From NCBI GenBank assembly GCA_027364995.1, contig DAHXOG010000011.1, positions 1 through 14,393 of the forward strand: 14,393 nucleotides of DNA, given 5' to 3'. Of this stretch, positions 12,454-14,393 are shown piece by piece. Each line of letters starts with the position of its first letter. Position 1 is the stretch's first letter. A program made the translations under genes and the position numbers. The notes under the pieces were generated by a model that saw only the letters and a program-made list of their open reading frames with translations, ran no database searches and was not told the DNA's origin. This DNA is from Candidatus Mancarchaeum sp. GTDB taxonomy: Archaea; Micrarchaeota; Micrarchaeia; Micrarchaeales; Micrarchaeaceae.

Positions 12454-13737
12454 TCAATTGCCTATCTGCGTTTTTGTTGTAAGCTTCTCAAGCTTTATGC
12501 TCCTTTTTATTATCTTTGCCGCATTGCTCTTTATCGAGCTTATATTCACTTCATGGTTTCTTGTATTGCCCGATTTTATGACACTGGATGCCACTGCCGC
12601 CGCCACATTGGAAAGTACACTTATCATCTCCTTTGCGCTATAAGGCGCAGGCAATATATGCTCTGCACTCAAGTCCTTGCCCACGCATTTTGCCAACGCT
12701 TTTGCGGCCTCGTATAGCATATCGTAATCCACGTGCTTTGCCCCTGAATCCAATAACCCCCTCATTATATTCGGGAAGCTCAATATGTTGTTTATCTGGT
12801 TAAAAGAGTCCGACCTTCCTGTAGCCGCTATGAATGCGCCGAAATTCTTGGCGTCATTATACGAAATCTCGGATTCAGGGTTCGCAAGCGCGAACACTAT
12901 TGGCTTATCTGCCATCTTACCGATAAGCTCTTTGGTGAATACCCCTGCCGCTGAAGCGCCGATAAGCACATCGGCCTTTTCAGCTACATCCGCAAGGCTG
13001 CCCTGCAGCTTCTCAGGGTTCGTAATCGCCGCAATTTCCTTCTTGAATTCGTTCATGTTCTCGTTTCTTCCGTCGAATATTATCCCGCTCTTATCCACAA
13101 CATAAACGTTTTTTATCTTCATGTAATTCAGCAGCCTTACTATCCCGAGCCCTGCGGATCCCGCGCCGTTTATGACTATCTTTATCTTTGTTATATCCTT
13201 GTTTGCAAGCTTAAGCGCATTTATCAGCGCAGCCACTGTGACCATTGCAGTGCCATGCTGGTCGTCGTGCAGTACCGGTATATCGAGCTCCTTGGTGAGC
13301 CTGTCGACGATCCTGAAGCATTTGGGCGATTCTATGTCCTCTATGTTAAAGCCGCCGAACGCAGGGGCCAGATTCTTTATAGTGTCTATAATCGCCTCTT
13401 CCTCTTGTGTATCCAGGCATATTGGTATTGCGTTAACCCCTCCGTATTTCTTAAACAGCAATGCCTTAGCCTCCATCACTGGAAGCCCCGCCTCCGGTCC
13501 TATGTTTCCCAAGCCGAGTATCCGGCTGCCATCGCTTATTATTGCAATCATGTTGGATTTTCCAGTATATGAAAAAACCTTGGATTTGTCATTCTTTATT
13601 GCTTCCGAGACTACTGCTACTCCAGGGGTATAGCGCAATGACAGGTCATCCTTATTCGCAATCTTGATCTTAGGGACTGTCTCTATAGTGCCCTTGGATG
13701 CTTCATAAATCTTCAATATCTCTTCGTCAGTAGCCAT
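12454..13737 (-). CDS. maeB: NAD(P)-dependent malic enzyme, short form
   Basis: It oxidises malate to pyruvate and CO2 with NAD(P) reduction, or fixes CO2 in reverse. It has 427 residues, the short prokaryotic form without the phosphotransacetylase domain of long MaeB proteins. Y36 in LRYTPGVA and K91 in EAKALLF are the expected catalytic acid/base pair, with metal ligands about E132/D133 and in LHDDQHGTA (D158, D159). The Rossmann loop GAGSAG is at 191-196. FALANPESEI and AATGRSDSFNQINN complete the family signature. Cofactor choice (NAD or NADP) cannot be read safely. The ATG at 13737 follows GGTG with a short spacer. It lies 22 bases after fumarase in the same operon, taking the malate fumarase makes. 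Confidence 0.94.
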   Translation of the reverse strand: MATDEEILKIYEASKGTIETVPKIKIANKDDLSLRYTPGVAVVSEAIKNDKSKVFSYTGKSNMIAIISDGSRILGLGNIGPEAGLPVMEAKALLFKKYGGVNAIPICLDTQEEEAIIDTIKNLAPAFGGFNIEDIESPKCFRIVDRLTKELDIPVLHDDQHGTAMVTVAALINALKLANKDITKIKIVINGAGSAGLGIVRLLNYMKIKNVYVVDKSGIIFDGRNENMNEFKKEIAAITNPEKLQGSLADVAEKADVLIGASAAGVFTKELIGKMADKPIVFALANPESEISYNDAKNFGAFIAATGRSDSFNQINNILSFPNIMRGLLDSGAKHVDYDMLYEAAKALAKCVGKDLSAEHILPAPYSAKEMISVLSNVAAAVASSVIKSGNTRNHEVNISSIKSNAAKIIKRSIKLEKLTTKTQIGN

Positions 13738-13759
13738 GATTACACCGAATACGCTTGTA

Positions 13760-14393
13760 TCAACTTCCTGTTTGTAGCTTAGGGTCTAATATCCTTTCCA
13801 GCTCATCCTTGCTCATTATGTTAAGCTCCATGCACACCTGCTTTATGCTCTTTCCCTCATCATACGCCTTAACGGCTATCTCCGCAGCCTTTGCATATCC
13901 TATGTATGGGCTCAACGCAGTAACCAACGACGTATCCATCTCAAGGTTCTTGGCTATCTCCGTGTTATTCGGTTTTATTCCTATTACGCATCTGGAATTG
14001 AATGCGTTTATTCCGTTTGCCAATATCTTTATCGAGAAAAGAAGATTGTAGCTTATCACCGGCATGAATACATTGAGCTCTAATTGCCCTGAGTTCGAAG
14101 CCTCTCTCACCGCATGCATGTTCCCCATCACATCAAAACACACCATGTTGAGCATCTCTGCCATGCTTGGGTTTATCTTGCCTGGCATTATCGATGAACC
14201 TGGCTGAACTGCCGGAAGCACTAGCTCGTTGAGGCCTGCCCTTGGTCCGGATCCAAGCAACCTTATATCATTGGCTATCCTGTTAAGCGTTATGGCAATA
14301 TCCTCCAATGCGTTCGCCGTTTCAAGCTCCGCATGCTCGCTCTGCATAGTGGCGAATATGTTCTTCGCCGCGTAGAATCTTTTGCCTGTAATC
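13760..14393 (-). CDS. fumC: Class II fumarate hydratase (fumarase/aspartase superfamily), C-terminal part
   Basis: The 5' end lies beyond the right edge; the frame is open through 14393, giving 211 codons of the C-terminal half. The superfamily signature GSSIMPGKINP is present, preceded by NDIRLLGSGPRAG and followed by NMVCFDVMGN and LELNVFMPVISYNL. MVCxxVMGN and the LGSGPR segment favour fumarase over aspartate ammonia-lyase, while LPAVQPGSSIMPGK and GQLELNV also suit aspartase; the aspartase alternative is not ruled out. The end, LVTALSPYIGYAKAAEIA, and a degenerate small C-terminal domain are ordinary. It precedes malic enzyme in a two-gene unit, which supports the fumarate-to-malate role. 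Confidence 0.85.
   Translation of the reverse strand, partial: ITGKRFYAAKNIFATMQSEHAELETANALEDIAITLNRIANDIRLLGSGPRAGLNELVLPAVQPGSSIMPGKINPSMAEMLNMVCFDVMGNMHAVREASNSGQLELNVFMPVISYNLLFSIKILANGINAFNSRCVIGIKPNNTEIAKNLEMDTSLVTALSPYIGYAKAAEIAVKAYDEGKSIKQVCMELNIMSKDELERILDPKLQTGS

Noticed and set aside
13172..13633. A 153-codon plus-strand open frame opposite malic enzyme
   Set aside because: The opposite strand holds a complete, motif-rich gene, and this frame shows only low-complexity Ser/Ile/Ala sequence.
1..14393. CRISPR array, insertion sequence or prophage
   Set aside because: No repeat-spacer pattern, terminal inverted repeats, transposase, integrase or phage gene was seen on either strand.

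Overview
The window is about 14.4 kb of densely packed archaeal chromosome. Archaeal or eukaryotic-type ribosomal proteins (eS1, uS15), an archaeal-type TrmI, a UPF0200 P-loop kinase, an archaeal-style ValRS, TATA boxes about 26 bases before leaderless starts, and GGTGAT-type ribosome sites all point to Archaea. Tight packing, shortened proteins, moderate GC and heavy use of ATA and AGG codons fit a small-genome DPANN lineage, perhaps Micrarchaeota/ARMAN-like. That placement is inference and would need a tree.

Layout, left to right. (1) Minus strand, cut by the left edge: a nucleotidyltransferase-fold protein. After it comes a 195-base gap holding a strong plus-strand TATA box and a perfect 8-bp GAAA-capped hairpin with no gene attached. 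(2) A minus-strand operon running right to left: a small membrane protein with a basic tail, type IA DNA topoisomerase, then tRNA m1A methyltransferase TrmI. (3) Divergent from it on the plus strand, a coupled pair of four-helix SMR/EamA-type membrane proteins. (4) A minus-strand ribosomal pair, uS15 then eS1. (5) Minus-strand valS, which starts at TTG behind GGTGAT. (6) A minus-strand protein with a probable PH-like N-terminus and otherwise unrecognised sequence. (7) Plus-strand msrA and an agmatinase-family gene, both probably leaderless. (8) A minus-strand UPF0200 kinase and a plus-strand zinc-ribbon membrane protein. (9) A minus-strand operon, cut by the right edge: class II fumarase, then malic enzyme.

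Most genes are housekeeping: translation (ValRS, eS1, uS15, TrmI), DNA topology, protein repair (MsrA), polyamine or guanidino metabolism, and the fumarate to malate to pyruvate step. I see no CRISPR array, tRNA or rRNA gene, insertion sequence, or recognisable defence island. No convincing complete undescribed system stands out. The best leads are the orphan promoter plus hairpin beside the nucleotidyltransferase, the PH-like protein, the SMR pair without the usual glutamate, a ValRS with altered HIGH and KMSKS motifs, and a recurring GTGAT-N3-start ribosome-site geometry. No gap longer than 300 bases lacks a gene.
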